A stretch of 64,000 bases of DNA from Rhodobium gokarnense (lineage in GTDB: Bacteria; Pseudomonadota; Alphaproteobacteria; Rhizobiales; Rhodobiaceae): assembly GCF_025961475.1 (NCBI RefSeq), contig NZ_JAOQNS010000009.1:86587-150586 (forward strand). Reading direction: 5' to 3'. Made by a program: the position numbers and the translations under genes. Of this stretch, positions 30,252 to 39,574 are shown piece by piece. The stretch's first letter is position 1; each line of letters begins with the position of its first letter. Under the pieces are notes generated by a model. It searched no databases and was not told where the DNA came from. It saw only the letters and a program-made list of their open reading frames with translations.

Positions 30252-31003
30252 TGGAACTGGTCGTCGCGGGAGCATTGGGACGGAGCTTTCGAAAGGGCGC
30301 GAATGAAGAGGCGCATCGCCGCATGCTCTGGCAGCTTCGCGAGCAGAAGGACCGGGACCGCCGACAGAGGGAGGAGCAGGTCGACCAAAGCGAGTCCGAG
30401 TTCATCGACCTCGCGACGACGATCATCACCGCCGAGCAGGCCGACCTGTTCCAGTCGGAACTCAACATCTATCACGAGGCGACCTACGAAGCGCTGCGGG
30501 ACAACGACGAACGGCTCGAAGGCGTCGGAGCCCATATCGATCGGATGTTGTCGCATGCGCATGTGCTGGAAGACGGACGCCGTGTCTTCAAGACGGAAGA
30601 CGGCACGCGGGTGTTCGACGAGTTCGGCAGGGAACTGGATGCTGAAACGATCTCGCCCGACGACATCGACGATGATCGGCCGCGATGGGAAAGCTACCGC
30701 GATGCGATGGAAGAACGGGAACGGCTCCTCCAAGAGCGTGAAAAACTCATCGAATTCCAGTCCGACCTCGACGAGGCGCAGGAGCTGCTCGACAGCGGAA
30801 AGATGACGCAAGCGGAGTTCGAGGAACGTCGCCAATACCTGCGCGACCATGCGCCCGATGCGGTGAAAGCCCATGCCAAGGGCATCGACTTCGAAAACGA
30901 CGCCAAGCCCACCGCCGCCACCAACGCCGAACCGGTCATCGACCTCGACGACGAGCTTGCAGACCTGCCGAAACCGCAGCCTTCCGTACCCGGTCTCGGA
31001 TGA
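30251..31003 (+). CDS. Hypothetical coiled-coil protein
   Basis: A 250-residue acidic protein dominated by helices and coiled coils (REQKDRDRRQREEQVDQSES near residue 30, MEERERLLQEREKLIEFQSD near residue 155). The C-terminus is Pro/Ala-rich and disordered. No enzyme motif is seen. The ATG at 30251 overlaps the stop of the exported-protein gene (TGATG). Similar pairs accompany transfer regions of alphaproteobacterial elements in my recollection, but no function can be given. Confidence 0.6.
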   Translation: MELVVAGALGRSFRKGANEEAHRRMLWQLREQKDRDRRQREEQVDQSESEFIDLATTIITAEQADLFQSELNIYHEATYEALRDNDERLEGVGAHIDRMLSHAHVLEDGRRVFKTEDGTRVFDEFGRELDAETISPDDIDDDRPRWESYRDAMEERERLLQEREKLIEFQSDLDEAQELLDSGKMTQAEFEERRQYLRDHAPDAVKAHAKGIDFENDAKPTAATNAEPVIDLDDELADLPKPQPSVPGLG

Positions 31004-31028
31004 TCCCGGCAAACCTCCGGTTTGGCTT

Positions 31029-31202
31029 TTATCTCTCGTCCACGGGCAGCCCGGCCAATGTCGTCAGCCCAAGCTGTTCGGCGGCCTTTTCGTTCTCGAT
31101 ATCCTGGTCGATGAGAAACCGGGCGCGTCCCAGTTGCCCCATCGCCCTGGCCGCATCCTCCATGGCCTGGTCGATCAGTTTCAAAATCTCCGGATTGGTC
31201 AT
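31029..31202 (-). CDS. Small helical protein (hypothetical)
   Basis: A 57-residue protein starting MTNPEILKLIDQAMEDAARA at the ATG at 31202, preceded by GAAAGGAA. The longer frame to 31415 has improbable composition upstream and is not used. The sequence is mostly one long amphipathic helix or helical hairpin and ends LPVDER. The function is unknown. It converges with the coiled-coil gene. Confidence 0.55.
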   Translation of the reverse strand: MTNPEILKLIDQAMEDAARAMGQLGRARFLIDQDIENEKAAEQLGLTTLAGLPVDER

Positions 31203-31722
31203 AACAAAATTCCTTTCGGCAAAAAGCTGGTGAGCCGGACCCTGAAAACCGTTGCACGCAACGTGCGCCTTATTCGAGCTAAGCCTTATATCGACGCGAT
31301 CCGGCCCGTAGAGCCGATATGCGTGCAAGCGGGTTTCCAGACCGCACCGGGCCAAAACAACCCGGCACAAACATCGTACAGAAAAAGATGGGCCAGTTAA
31401 ATAAATAAACGCCAAAATAAAATCGTCCGAAAGAATTCAGATAGACGATCGATCAAACCTCCGCGACATCGCGGTCCGGAAACCGACGCCCTTTCATTCG
31501 ACCAAATAACGTGAAAAGCCGAACGTCGTGAAACGCAACTGAACCTTGAATTGAAACCACCTGACCCAAAGCCGACATAATCCGTTGCGCGCCATACCGG
31601 AATTGCAGTGGAGAAATGCGCTTCCGCAAGATGTGCGTGTACTACACGCGATCTTGCCAAAGGGGGCTCAAAGGCCGCCCCCTGTTGGATACCCCGGCTG
31701 GGCCAGTGCCCAGTTCTGAGTT
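31203..31722. other. Intergenic region, no gene recognised
   Basis: About 520 bases without a convincing coding frame. Short frames on both strands have atypical composition and no ribosome sites. A CTGGGC-CAGT-GCCCAG hairpin at 31698-31713 followed by TTCTGAGTTTT could be a weak plus-strand terminator. The region separates the transfer-associated small genes from the large nuclease-like gene. Confidence 0.4.
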
Positions 31723-34700
31723 TTAGGGGTGCCAGCGCTCACCAAGTGCAGCTCGCTCGTCTTGGTCCTGAGCATCCCTGTCATATCCTTCTGCAATTGA
31801 GGTGAGCACCGCCGAAACGCGCGGATGCGAATTCCCGTACCGTGCAGCTAGCCCCCGATACTTCTCCGCCAACACCCGCTCCTGTGCCCCGCCATCGTAG
31901 GGCCCGCGGGTCGTCACTCCTCTTGCGTTGTGGACACCTAAAGTGAAGCGTTCTCGAAGGCCGCCATGTTCGGGACGATCGAGGACGTCAAGCATCACCT
32001 CGGGTAACCAGTCCTCCCACGAACGGTGGCGAGCAAAATGGGCTATCAGCGCGCCAACATGCAGCTCCGCAACCTCTCGCCGGTCAGCATCAGAAGCCAA
32101 CCTCAAGGCTTCCTCGGTCCATCCTAGAAACTGCCCCGCATTGATTTTGCCATCCTTGCTCATGCCAGGAATGGCTTTCCAACCTTCAAGCAAGTGACAG
32201 GCGGTTTCAGCCAAGAATCGGCGGTGCTCCGTTTCCATTTCTTCAAGTTCTGGTTCTGCTGCTCCATCCCGACGCCCGTAGTGCCAAGTCAGAAGCTGAA
32301 TGAATAGAGCTGGGTCCCGCGCGAGTTCCTTATGAAGAGCTAGGGTTCTTTCCCCAGTCCTATGGCCGTAGTTGCACAAGAGTGGCACGAACGGCAATTC
32401 CAGACTGGCAATCCGGTCGTCTGAAAAGTCGGGAGCATTGTCCAAGCACTCGAATACCTCTTCCAATTCGTATGCTCCGGGAGATGGTCCATTGGGTTCC
32501 TCGCCTCGGGAAATAGCTTTGAGGATGCGCTCCCAACGATCCGGCGTGATTTCGTTGCGAAGGAAGATCACGGCGTTAAAAGCTGACCGCGGTCGCTGTG
32601 CCGCTAATAATTTTGTCACTGCGAGTTCAACCTCGTCCGCAGGCGTATCATCCCACAATCTGATTGAGACTGAATTCCAATACGCCTGCTCTACATCCGG
32701 CCCGAGCGCAGCGGCGACTTCCCAGCCATCGGAGCGGCCCGGAAGTAGCTTGGCGAGTCGCTCACGCTGTGTCGGGTCCTCAAGGAGGCCCTCTTTCTCG
32801 AGGGATGCAATGGTGGCTTTTAAGTCACTCAAACCCGCGGTCCAGAAAACTTGTCTCAGAAAGCTATCTGCCGCTTCGGACTGGTTCGCGCGCAAGGCTT
32901 TTCTGGCCCATTGTGTTGCGGTTTCGGGAGGTGAATCTTGGGAGACCAGAGCTTGAGCGACTAATTCAGGACGTTTGACATCCAGCGCGAAAGGCAGGAT
33001 GGCTTCAGGTCCGAGTTCTGCTTCGATTTCAGCAAGCGCTTCGGACCTTTTTTCTTTCACCCGTGCTTCGCGCTCTCGCCAAGAAACGCGTCCATCATCC
33101 TCATCATCGATGAGGCCGCGCCACTCAACATGAGTATTTTCGAAAAGCCAACGATGACGCATTGTTGCTTGAGTTGGTTCGAGCGCATTTTCTATGCGCT
33201 GAAATGCCTCAGCCAAGTCTCGGTTATCGGGCTCATTCTGAGATGCACGGATGACCTCTCTGCGACGCAGGTCATGTCGCAATTCGGCTTTGTCGCCATC
33301 GGATGCAGAGTCACCCCAACGTTCTACCTCGGTGACAAGCCTGCCTAGATCATCGGGGTGAAGCCTCGACGCAACCTCAAGCACCTTGTCGAGTTCGAGC
33401 TTGCTATACGGAACCAAGTCTAAGAGTAGATGGCTAGCCCCAACTGCTGCATCCCAAATACCACTATTCGTTGCTTCTGGAACTTCTTTCTCCAATGCCC
33501 TCCATCGAGGGCGGGAGGTTCTGAAAGCAAGTCCTGGCCCACCACCAGGCAACAGAGAAATGCACACATCAATTGTCGGTGTTCGGTAGGACCCCGAAAG
33601 TTCTCGAAGGACCTTGAGGCGCTCAGTCACGTTCAATGAAGTTGCCGGTAGCCATGCCAAAAACAGGGCCTTTGCGGTGGACGCCGGTGAATTCGTCCAG
33701 TTATCATCCGTGGGAAATCGCTGCAAATCGAACACAATTTTGGCGACGCGAGAAAAGTGCTCGGGATGCCATGCCAGAATTTCCAAGGCCCAAAGCAAAT
33801 TTGTCCGCAAACACTCACCGCCCATGGCGCCGCCAGTGGTACCCATGATTTCTTGAATGGCGGGATCCTTTCCTCTTAGTTCCTCTTCAAGGCAGTCAAG
33901 AAACGCATAAGGAGCAGCCTCCGCAAGTGCACGAAGATGGCCGCGAATGCTCAGCCAACGCTCGTCATCAGCGCCGGCTATCAACTCGCGAACAACTTGG
34001 CTCGCGCGGTAAGCGAGGTCGACTTTGAGACTACTTCCACAAATTTCGGCTCCGTATACTGAGAGAATGCACAATGCGTCGCTGAGCCCGGATAGCAAAG
34101 CCCCTGAATAGCTGCGCGCTTTGCCAAGCACATTTGCCATCCACCATTTGTCCTTGGGGAGGTCTAAGGCAGGATCTCTGTCGCCCAACAATTCTGGAAC
34201 GAGTTGAAAGAAACGATCCAAGTCGTCCCGGTCTATGTAGGGGCCAATTGCAAACAGCGCGTCTAATTGCGAGACGACAACGTCTACGTTCCCATATCTC
34301 GCAATGGGCACGTCATCCAAAGCAAGCAGTTCATCTCTGGCTCGTTCAATCTCGCCATCATCCAGCTCTCCAAGAAGCTGCAGAACCGCCAAATCGTCGA
34401 AACTTTCTCGATCGACCCATGATCCCGCAAGCGCGAACGGCAATAGTCTCTTGGCCAAGGCGCGATCGCGAGCCCAAAGAGGGCGTCGGATTTCCGGATC
34501 AGGCGACAGGTGCCGCCGGAGAATTGGCACCGAATGTCCGGTCTTCAACGCAAGACTCTCAGCGTCATCGCATGACAACCCCATTGCCTGGAGTTCGTCA
34601 CGAAAGACCTCAGATGGGACATGCGAAAGCTGCGATGCTTCCCGAACGTCTTGTCGTCCGCGAGGATAGGCCCGCACGATAGTAAGATTGCGTCTGTCGC

Positions 34701-35514
34701 CAAAATCCGGTTCTTGGCCCTCGGGGAGATCTGCAATTATAATGAGTCGAGCATCGCTCCGAGGAATTGCAATATCGGCTCTCGTCACCACGAGGGTGCG
34801 ATCAAGGAGATCGTCAGCACTTTCTTCGGTGAGTGCCGCGATTACAAACGCTACCGCTTCGCTTCGATCATCTGCTGCAACCGATACCACAGCGTCGCCG
34901 TTACGAAGGTCTCGTAACAACGTTGCCGATTCATCGTGTCGTCGAGTGGCAACCAATCGACGCGAGATCGGCGGATTGGAGGCAGTTGACCATCTTACCC
35001 ACCACTCATTTGGCGTAAGCAGGCCTGGTTGATCAAAACCGAGAAGTTCCCCGATCCAACGAGAAGTAGCAGGTGCTTCGTCAAGCCAGTTTTCTAGATC
35101 TATTGCATCCCACGCCAGAACATTGGCCCAAGAGTTTTCTGCCTGCCGCTCCCTTTGCCATTCATTCTTTGCTGGCCAGCGTCGGGGCGTGACAAAAACG
35201 AAACTCGTGGTTGCTCGTTCTTCCTCAGGTGTTTCATCCGTCCGCTTTCGATAGTCGCTATTCGCCTTCGCGAGCGAGTTCTGATTGCAACCCATCTCCC
35301 AAATGCTTCGCCCCTGAGGGACCCACACTGTCGCTTGTTCAGCTACGGCCTGCCCATCCAATCCAGCTAGATCGACAGCTTCATTTCCCGGAAAGCGTAG
35401 TGATTGCAGGGTTATTGTTGTCTCGCGAACTAGTCGCCGCACCAGAATTGGTAAATTGCTGCGGCATTGGTGGTGATCAGCCCATTGCCTTAGAGCGGTT
35501 TCATTGACCGGCAT
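31723..35514 (-). CDS. Large protein with N-terminal PD-(D/E)XK-like nuclease and helical-repeat body
   Basis: A 1263-residue protein. Residues 40-160 resemble a Mrr-like PD-(D/E)XK nuclease: GLDG with Asp53, then VPQGRSIWEMG with Glu73, KANSDYRKRT, FVFVTPRRWPAK with Lys116, and AWDAIDLENWL. The next segment (residues about 185-300) has the shape of a STAND-type NTPase, but the expected P-loop reads VVSVAADDRSEAVAF without GK[ST], so ATP binding is doubtful. The remaining 900 residues are helical and repeat-like, as in sensor regions of defence proteins. The ATG at 35514 is used. No partner gene is adjacent. A single-gene anti-phage system is the best guess, not proven. Confidence 0.62.
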   Translation of the reverse strand: MPVNETALRQWADHHQCRSNLPILVRRLVRETTITLQSLRFPGNEAVDLAGLDGQAVAEQATVWVPQGRSIWEMGCNQNSLAKANSDYRKRTDETPEEERATTSFVFVTPRRWPAKNEWQRERQAENSWANVLAWDAIDLENWLDEAPATSRWIGELLGFDQPGLLTPNEWWVRWSTASNPPISRRLVATRRHDESATLLRDLRNGDAVVSVAADDRSEAVAFVIAALTEESADDLLDRTLVVTRADIAIPRSDARLIIIADLPEGQEPDFGDRRNLTIVRAYPRGRQDVREASQLSHVPSEVFRDELQAMGLSCDDAESLALKTGHSVPILRRHLSPDPEIRRPLWARDRALAKRLLPFALAGSWVDRESFDDLAVLQLLGELDDGEIERARDELLALDDVPIARYGNVDVVVSQLDALFAIGPYIDRDDLDRFFQLVPELLGDRDPALDLPKDKWWMANVLGKARSYSGALLSGLSDALCILSVYGAEICGSSLKVDLAYRASQVVRELIAGADDERWLSIRGHLRALAEAAPYAFLDCLEEELRGKDPAIQEIMGTTGGAMGGECLRTNLLWALEILAWHPEHFSRVAKIVFDLQRFPTDDNWTNSPASTAKALFLAWLPATSLNVTERLKVLRELSGSYRTPTIDVCISLLPGGGPGLAFRTSRPRWRALEKEVPEATNSGIWDAAVGASHLLLDLVPYSKLELDKVLEVASRLHPDDLGRLVTEVERWGDSASDGDKAELRHDLRRREVIRASQNEPDNRDLAEAFQRIENALEPTQATMRHRWLFENTHVEWRGLIDDEDDGRVSWREREARVKEKRSEALAEIEAELGPEAILPFALDVKRPELVAQALVSQDSPPETATQWARKALRANQSEAADSFLRQVFWTAGLSDLKATIASLEKEGLLEDPTQRERLAKLLPGRSDGWEVAAALGPDVEQAYWNSVSIRLWDDTPADEVELAVTKLLAAQRPRSAFNAVIFLRNEITPDRWERILKAISRGEEPNGPSPGAYELEEVFECLDNAPDFSDDRIASLELPFVPLLCNYGHRTGERTLALHKELARDPALFIQLLTWHYGRRDGAAEPELEEMETEHRRFLAETACHLLEGWKAIPGMSKDGKINAGQFLGWTEEALRLASDADRREVAELHVGALIAHFARHRSWEDWLPEVMLDVLDRPEHGGLRERFTLGVHNARGVTTRGPYDGGAQERVLAEKYRGLAARYGNSHPRVSAVLTSIAEGYDRDAQDQDERAALGERWHP

Positions 35515-35705
35515 CGACGCCCCCAATGCTGCGGAAACTGAAAGTGTTGTTCTGGCTGACGCTACACTTCTGAAGATTCGTCGGAAAGGGCAGGTTTTGG
35601 CAATTTACGGCTGCAACCCGGCGGCTAGTGAGAACTCGCCATTGTCACAACGCGACAGGCGCTGTCGCGGCTCATCAGTCGACAGCCTGCAAATGACCAG
35701 GTTGT

Positions 35706-36083
35706 TAGGTGCCCCGGTGCCGCTCGTCCTTGGCGCTATGGGCCAGAAGATCACGGCGAAGCTGCCGGATATGGTTTTTGATGATCGTGATCATCGCCGC
35801 ATGGGGGAAGACCGTTTCCCTCACCCCGGCGTAACCAGCGACGTCCTGTTCGTCGCGGGTCTCGAAGCTGCGGAATCCAGATTGGTGAGCAGTCGTTCCA
35901 CCTCGTTGTCGTTGAGCTTCGCACCTTCGATGCGGGTGGAGAAGCCGATGCTTACAATGGTCGCCACCCGGCGCCAGCGTCCCAAGCTCCCTTGAGCTCG
36001 TCGATCTCGGCAATGTGAGTGAGGGCTTCCGGGGCGACGGCCAACTCGTCGATACGGAAGGCCATATCCAATAACTTACCCAT
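35706..36083 (-). pseudogene. Remnant of a Fic-family protein gene
   Basis: Two minus-strand frames give pieces of the N-terminal region of Fic proteins (AMP-transferases). The first, from the ATG at 36083, reads MAFRIDELAVAPEALTHIAE and EIDELKGAWDAG. After a frameshift near 35955 come RIEGAKLNDNEVERLL-type and then FETRDEQDVAGYAGV, FPHAA and IRQLRRDLLAHSAKDERHRG, with further frame changes. The catalytic HPFxxGNGR motif is missing because the sequence ends abruptly near 35706. The gene is dead. Confidence 0.65.
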
Positions 36084-36606
36084 AAATACCCGAAAATGGT
36101 GATGATTTCGGACTGAGATCCACATTCCGGGTGTTGGCTGTCTTGCGGGCTCTATTTCGCTCCGCTCCACCGAACCCGCCCTTCGGCAGGCCTGCGGGCG
36201 GTTTCGGCCCATTCGGGTGACGATCCCGGACAGGAAGAGACGCGGCGGCTGGTCGCCGCCACTCGTCTTTTGCTCGCGCGTTGCACGCGCGTGGACCCCA
36301 TCAGCCAGCTTACACCGCCGCAGGGTCGCCTGATCCAATAGCCTTGGTCCGGGCTGGCCCGCTCCATTCGGCACACGTGCCTCCCGTGTGGCCCGGACCG
36401 CCTTCGGCGCCGCAAGCGGCAAGGCTTTGGGGCGCCCTGCTTGCGGTCATAGCGTCCGTTGCGGTCGCTGCCGTCGGTCCTCCGGCGGCGGCTTTTTTGT
36501 TTCCGGGATTTCGGACGCTCGGCGCTGGCCAGGGGGTCATGCGCGGCGGGTTTTCTCTCCTGAGAGCTTCGCCGGATTTGAAACCCAAACCCCAAGCGAG
36601 GACATC
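36084..36606. other. GC-rich leader region before ardC
   Basis: About 520 bases without a convincing gene, rich in inverted repeats (for example GCCCTTCGGCAGGCCTGCGGGC around 36180, and runs of GGCGGC). It contains a strong plus-strand terminator-like hairpin at 36470-36498. The leader may control transcription of the downstream ardC and ParB-like genes by attenuation. Confidence 0.4.
36470..36498 (+). terminator. Intrinsic terminator or attenuator upstream of ardC
   Basis: An 8-bp stem (GCCGTCGG with CCGGCGGC, one G-T pair) with a TCCT loop is followed by GGC and six T. It stands 108 bases before the ardC start in the same direction, so it would cut transcription short unless an alternative structure forms. 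Confidence 0.6.
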
Positions 36607-37536
36607 ATGGCCAAGAAAGACATCTATCAGGAGGTCACCAGCAAGATCATTGCCGTTCTGGAGACGGTAGACCTTGCCGACTACCAACCGCCCTTTGCGG
36701 CACTGGCAGCTCAAGGACTGCCGCTCAACCCCATCACCGAACATCGATACCAGGGCATCAACATCCCCTCCCTCTGGTTCGATCAGCAGGACAAGGGTTT
36801 TTCGTCCAGCCATTGGGCGACTTTCAACCAGTGGAAGGAGCGCGGCGCGAACGTGCGCAAGGGCGAAAAGGGCAGCCCGATCATTTTCTACAAGACGCTG
36901 GTCAGGCAAGAGTAGACCGACAGCGGCGAAACGGACGAACGCGCCGTTCCCATGCTCAAGACCTATACCGTTTTCAATGCCGATCAGGTTGACGGATACG
37001 ACCGCGCCGACCCCGTCCGCCGCGACGACATCGATCTTGTGACCCGCATCCAAGCGGCGGACCACTTCTGCGCCAGTACCGGAGCCGATATCCGTCATGG
37101 CGGTGGCAAGGCGTTCTACCACCGGGTGGAGGATTTCATTCAAATCCCGGACACCAAGGCCTTTGTGGAGACCAAACAGGCAAGCGCCACGGAGAACTAC
37201 TACGCGACGCTGCTGCACGAGCTGACCCACTGGACGGGAGCGGCGCACCGCCTTGACCGCGACAAGGCAAAAACCGGGGCTGAGCGGGACCAATACGCAT
37301 TCGAGGAACTGGTCGCCGAGCTTGGCGCGGCCTTCCTGTGTTCGGCTATCGGCATCGTGCAGACGCCGCGTGACGACCATGCCCTCTACATCAAGGGCTG
37401 GCTGACCGCGCTCCGGAACGACAAGAAGTATGTCTTCAAGGCGGCAGCACAGGCCGCGAAAGCCGCCGAGTTCCTACACGGCCTGCAAACCGAACCCTGC
37501 AAAGCATCCGAGCCTGCCCCAGAGCGGCCCCGCTAG
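36607..37536 (+). pseudogene. ardC: ArdC-like antirestriction protein gene with an in-frame TAG
   Basis: The reading frame from the ATG at 36607 encodes the ArdC N-terminal ssDNA-binding domain (YQEVTSKIIAVLE, PLNPITEHRYQGINIPSLW, FNQWKERGANVRKGEKGSP). It stops at TAG 36913-36915 and continues in the same frame with the zincin-like C-terminal domain containing HELTHW and AFEELVAELGAAFL. Without the stop the protein would have about 309 residues, normal for ArdC, which protects incoming DNA from restriction. A single-base change explains the stop. A later ATG at 36952 could express only the peptidase-like half. Confidence 0.85.
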
Positions 37537-37598
37537 GGCCGTTCACGGGTGCGCTTGTGCACCGTTCATTTCAACTCAAACATTTAAGGAGAAAACCC

Positions 37599-39317
37599 AT
37601 GAAACTAACCCATTTGACCCTCGACCAACTGAAACCCGCCAAGGTCAACGTCCGCAAGAAGGGCGGCAAGGATGTCGCCGATCTCGTGCCGAGCATCCGC
37701 TCGCTCGGCCTGCTGCAACCGCTTCTCGTGCGGCCTAACTGCGAAGGCTTTGAGATCGTCGCGGGACAGCGCCGCTATCACGCCTTAACCAAACTGGCCG
37801 AGGAAGTCGAGGCGCAGCCCGTGCCCTGCATCGTCATGGAGGACGGCGACGATGCGAAAGCCATCGAGGCCTCGCTTGCGGAAAATGTCGCCCGCCTGCC
37901 GATGGACGAGATCGACCAGTACAAGGCCTTTGCCGTGCTGGGGGAAGAAGGCAAGGACGTTGCCGAGATCGCCAGCACGTTCGGCGTGACGGAGCGGCTC
38001 GTCAAACAACGCTTGGCCATTGCCAACATCATCGGGCCGATCCTGACCGCCTATCGCAGGGGCGACATCGGGACCGAGACGCTGCGGACGATGACCCTTG
38101 CCACAAAGCGCCAGCAACAGGATTGGTGGGCGCTGTTCAAGGACGAGGACGCATACGCGCCGCACGGCTACGCGCTGCGCCAGTGGCTCTTCGGTGGCCA
38201 GCAAATCTCGGTCGAAAATGCTCTGTTCGAGCTCGAAGAGTTTATAGGCGCGATCGTTGCGGACCTCTTCGGCGACGAGCGGTATTTCGACGATACGGAC
38301 GCCTTCTGGACCTTGCAGAACGAAGCCATCGCCAAGCTGAAAGACGACATCCTCGCCAAGGGCTGGCAGGACGTGGAAATCATGGAGGTCGGCGCATTCT
38401 TCGCCAGTTGGGAGTACCGCAAGGCGACAAAGAAGGACGGAGGCCGCGTCTATATTCAGATCGCCAAGGACGGCGAGGTCACGGTCCACGAGGGCTACAT
38501 CACCGAGAAGGAAGCCAAGCGCCGCGACAAGGCGGAAGCAGGCAACACCGACGAGCAATCCTGCGAACGCCCCGAACTCACCAAGGCCATGCAAAATTAT
38601 CTCGCCCTACACCGCCACGCCGCCGTGCGGCTCGATCTCCTGAGCGATCCCGCGCTTGCCCTGCGAGTTGTTGCCGCACAGATCATTGCCGGATCGGCCC
38701 TGTGGACGGTCTACGGCGAACCACAAAAGGCAAATACCGAGGCCATTGGCGAAAGCCTTGCCGCCAGCACGGCTGAGGCGGCGTTCGCTGCCGAGCGCGA
38801 AGCCGTCCGGCTATTGCTTGGCATCGAACAGGACGACAGCGACACGCTCGTCTGCCGCCAGCACGACTACGGTCGGTCGCATGACCTTCTGACCGTCTTT
38901 GCCAAGCTCGTCGATCTCGACGACGACAGCGTCCGGCGCATCCTGACGTTCGTCGTAGCGGAAACCCTTCCGAGTGGCAGCGCGCTCGTCGAAGCGCTCG
39001 GCATTCTCAAGTCGGCCGACATGGGCGCTCACTGGGCACCGGACGACACCTTTTTCGATCTCTGGAAGGACAAGGAAGCGATCAACGCCGCTGTGAAGGA
39101 AGTCGCCGGAAAGGCCACGGCCGATGCTCACGTCACCTCAACGGCGAAGGTGCAGAAGAAGATCATCCGCGATCACATCGATGGAACCCGCAAGCCGCAC
39201 ACGCCCGACTGGCAGCCGCGCTACACGACGTTCCCGATGGGCACCTACACCAAGCGCGGCGGCATCGATGCCGTGGAGCGCGGTAAGGACCTAAAAAGGC
39301 GCTTCAAAGCTGCGTAG
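37599..39317 (+). CDS. ParB/RepB-family nuclease-domain protein
   Basis: A 572-residue protein of the ParB type found on rhizobial plasmids and integrative elements. The N-terminal ParB domain has LKPAKVNVRKKGG, IRSLGLLQPLLVRP, GQRRYHAL and ENVARLPMDEIDQYKAF. The central helix-turn-helix is EIASTFGVTERLVKQRLAIA. The long C-terminal part is element-specific. AAGGAG lies before the ATG at 37599. No parA neighbour is present, so it may act as a regulator or in element replication/stability rather than in standard partition. It follows the broken ardC by 62 bases, the usual arrangement. Confidence 0.85.
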   Translation: MKLTHLTLDQLKPAKVNVRKKGGKDVADLVPSIRSLGLLQPLLVRPNCEGFEIVAGQRRYHALTKLAEEVEAQPVPCIVMEDGDDAKAIEASLAENVARLPMDEIDQYKAFAVLGEEGKDVAEIASTFGVTERLVKQRLAIANIIGPILTAYRRGDIGTETLRTMTLATKRQQQDWWALFKDEDAYAPHGYALRQWLFGGQQISVENALFELEEFIGAIVADLFGDERYFDDTDAFWTLQNEAIAKLKDDILAKGWQDVEIMEVGAFFASWEYRKATKKDGGRVYIQIAKDGEVTVHEGYITEKEAKRRDKAEAGNTDEQSCERPELTKAMQNYLALHRHAAVRLDLLSDPALALRVVAAQIIAGSALWTVYGEPQKANTEAIGESLAASTAEAAFAAEREAVRLLLGIEQDDSDTLVCRQHDYGRSHDLLTVFAKLVDLDDDSVRRILTFVVAETLPSGSALVEALGILKSADMGAHWAPDDTFFDLWKDKEAINAAVKEVAGKATADAHVTSTAKVQKKIIRDHIDGTRKPHTPDWQPRYTTFPMGTYTKRGGIDAVERGKDLKRRFKAA

Positions 39318-39332
39318 GTTTCGGCTGCGTTG

Positions 39333-39371
39333 AAAAAATCGCGCCCGGCGCCAGAAGAAGCCGCCGGGCGC
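39333..39371 (-). terminator. Intrinsic terminator of the asparaginase/GatA-like operon
   Basis: A perfect 10-bp stem (GCGCCCGGCG with CGCCGGGCGC) with an 11-base loop; on the minus strand it is followed by GATTTTTTC. It also lies just after the ParB-like gene on the other strand, where no T tract follows. It ends transcription arriving from 39575. Confidence 0.75.
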
Positions 39372-39574
39372 ATACCTATGCTCTATCAATGGCAGCTGAG
39401 GTTTAAAGAATGGAGGCGTGCCAAAAGCACTTCTTCCCTACATTTGAAACGACCTATAGGGGTGGGAAGCGACAATTTACAACGTCCGAAGTTAATGTCG
39501 GCAAGGCAGATGTCGGGCGAGAATTCCAAATCTAGAAAGGTCCCCTTACCCCTAATCACAGAAAAAATAGATTC

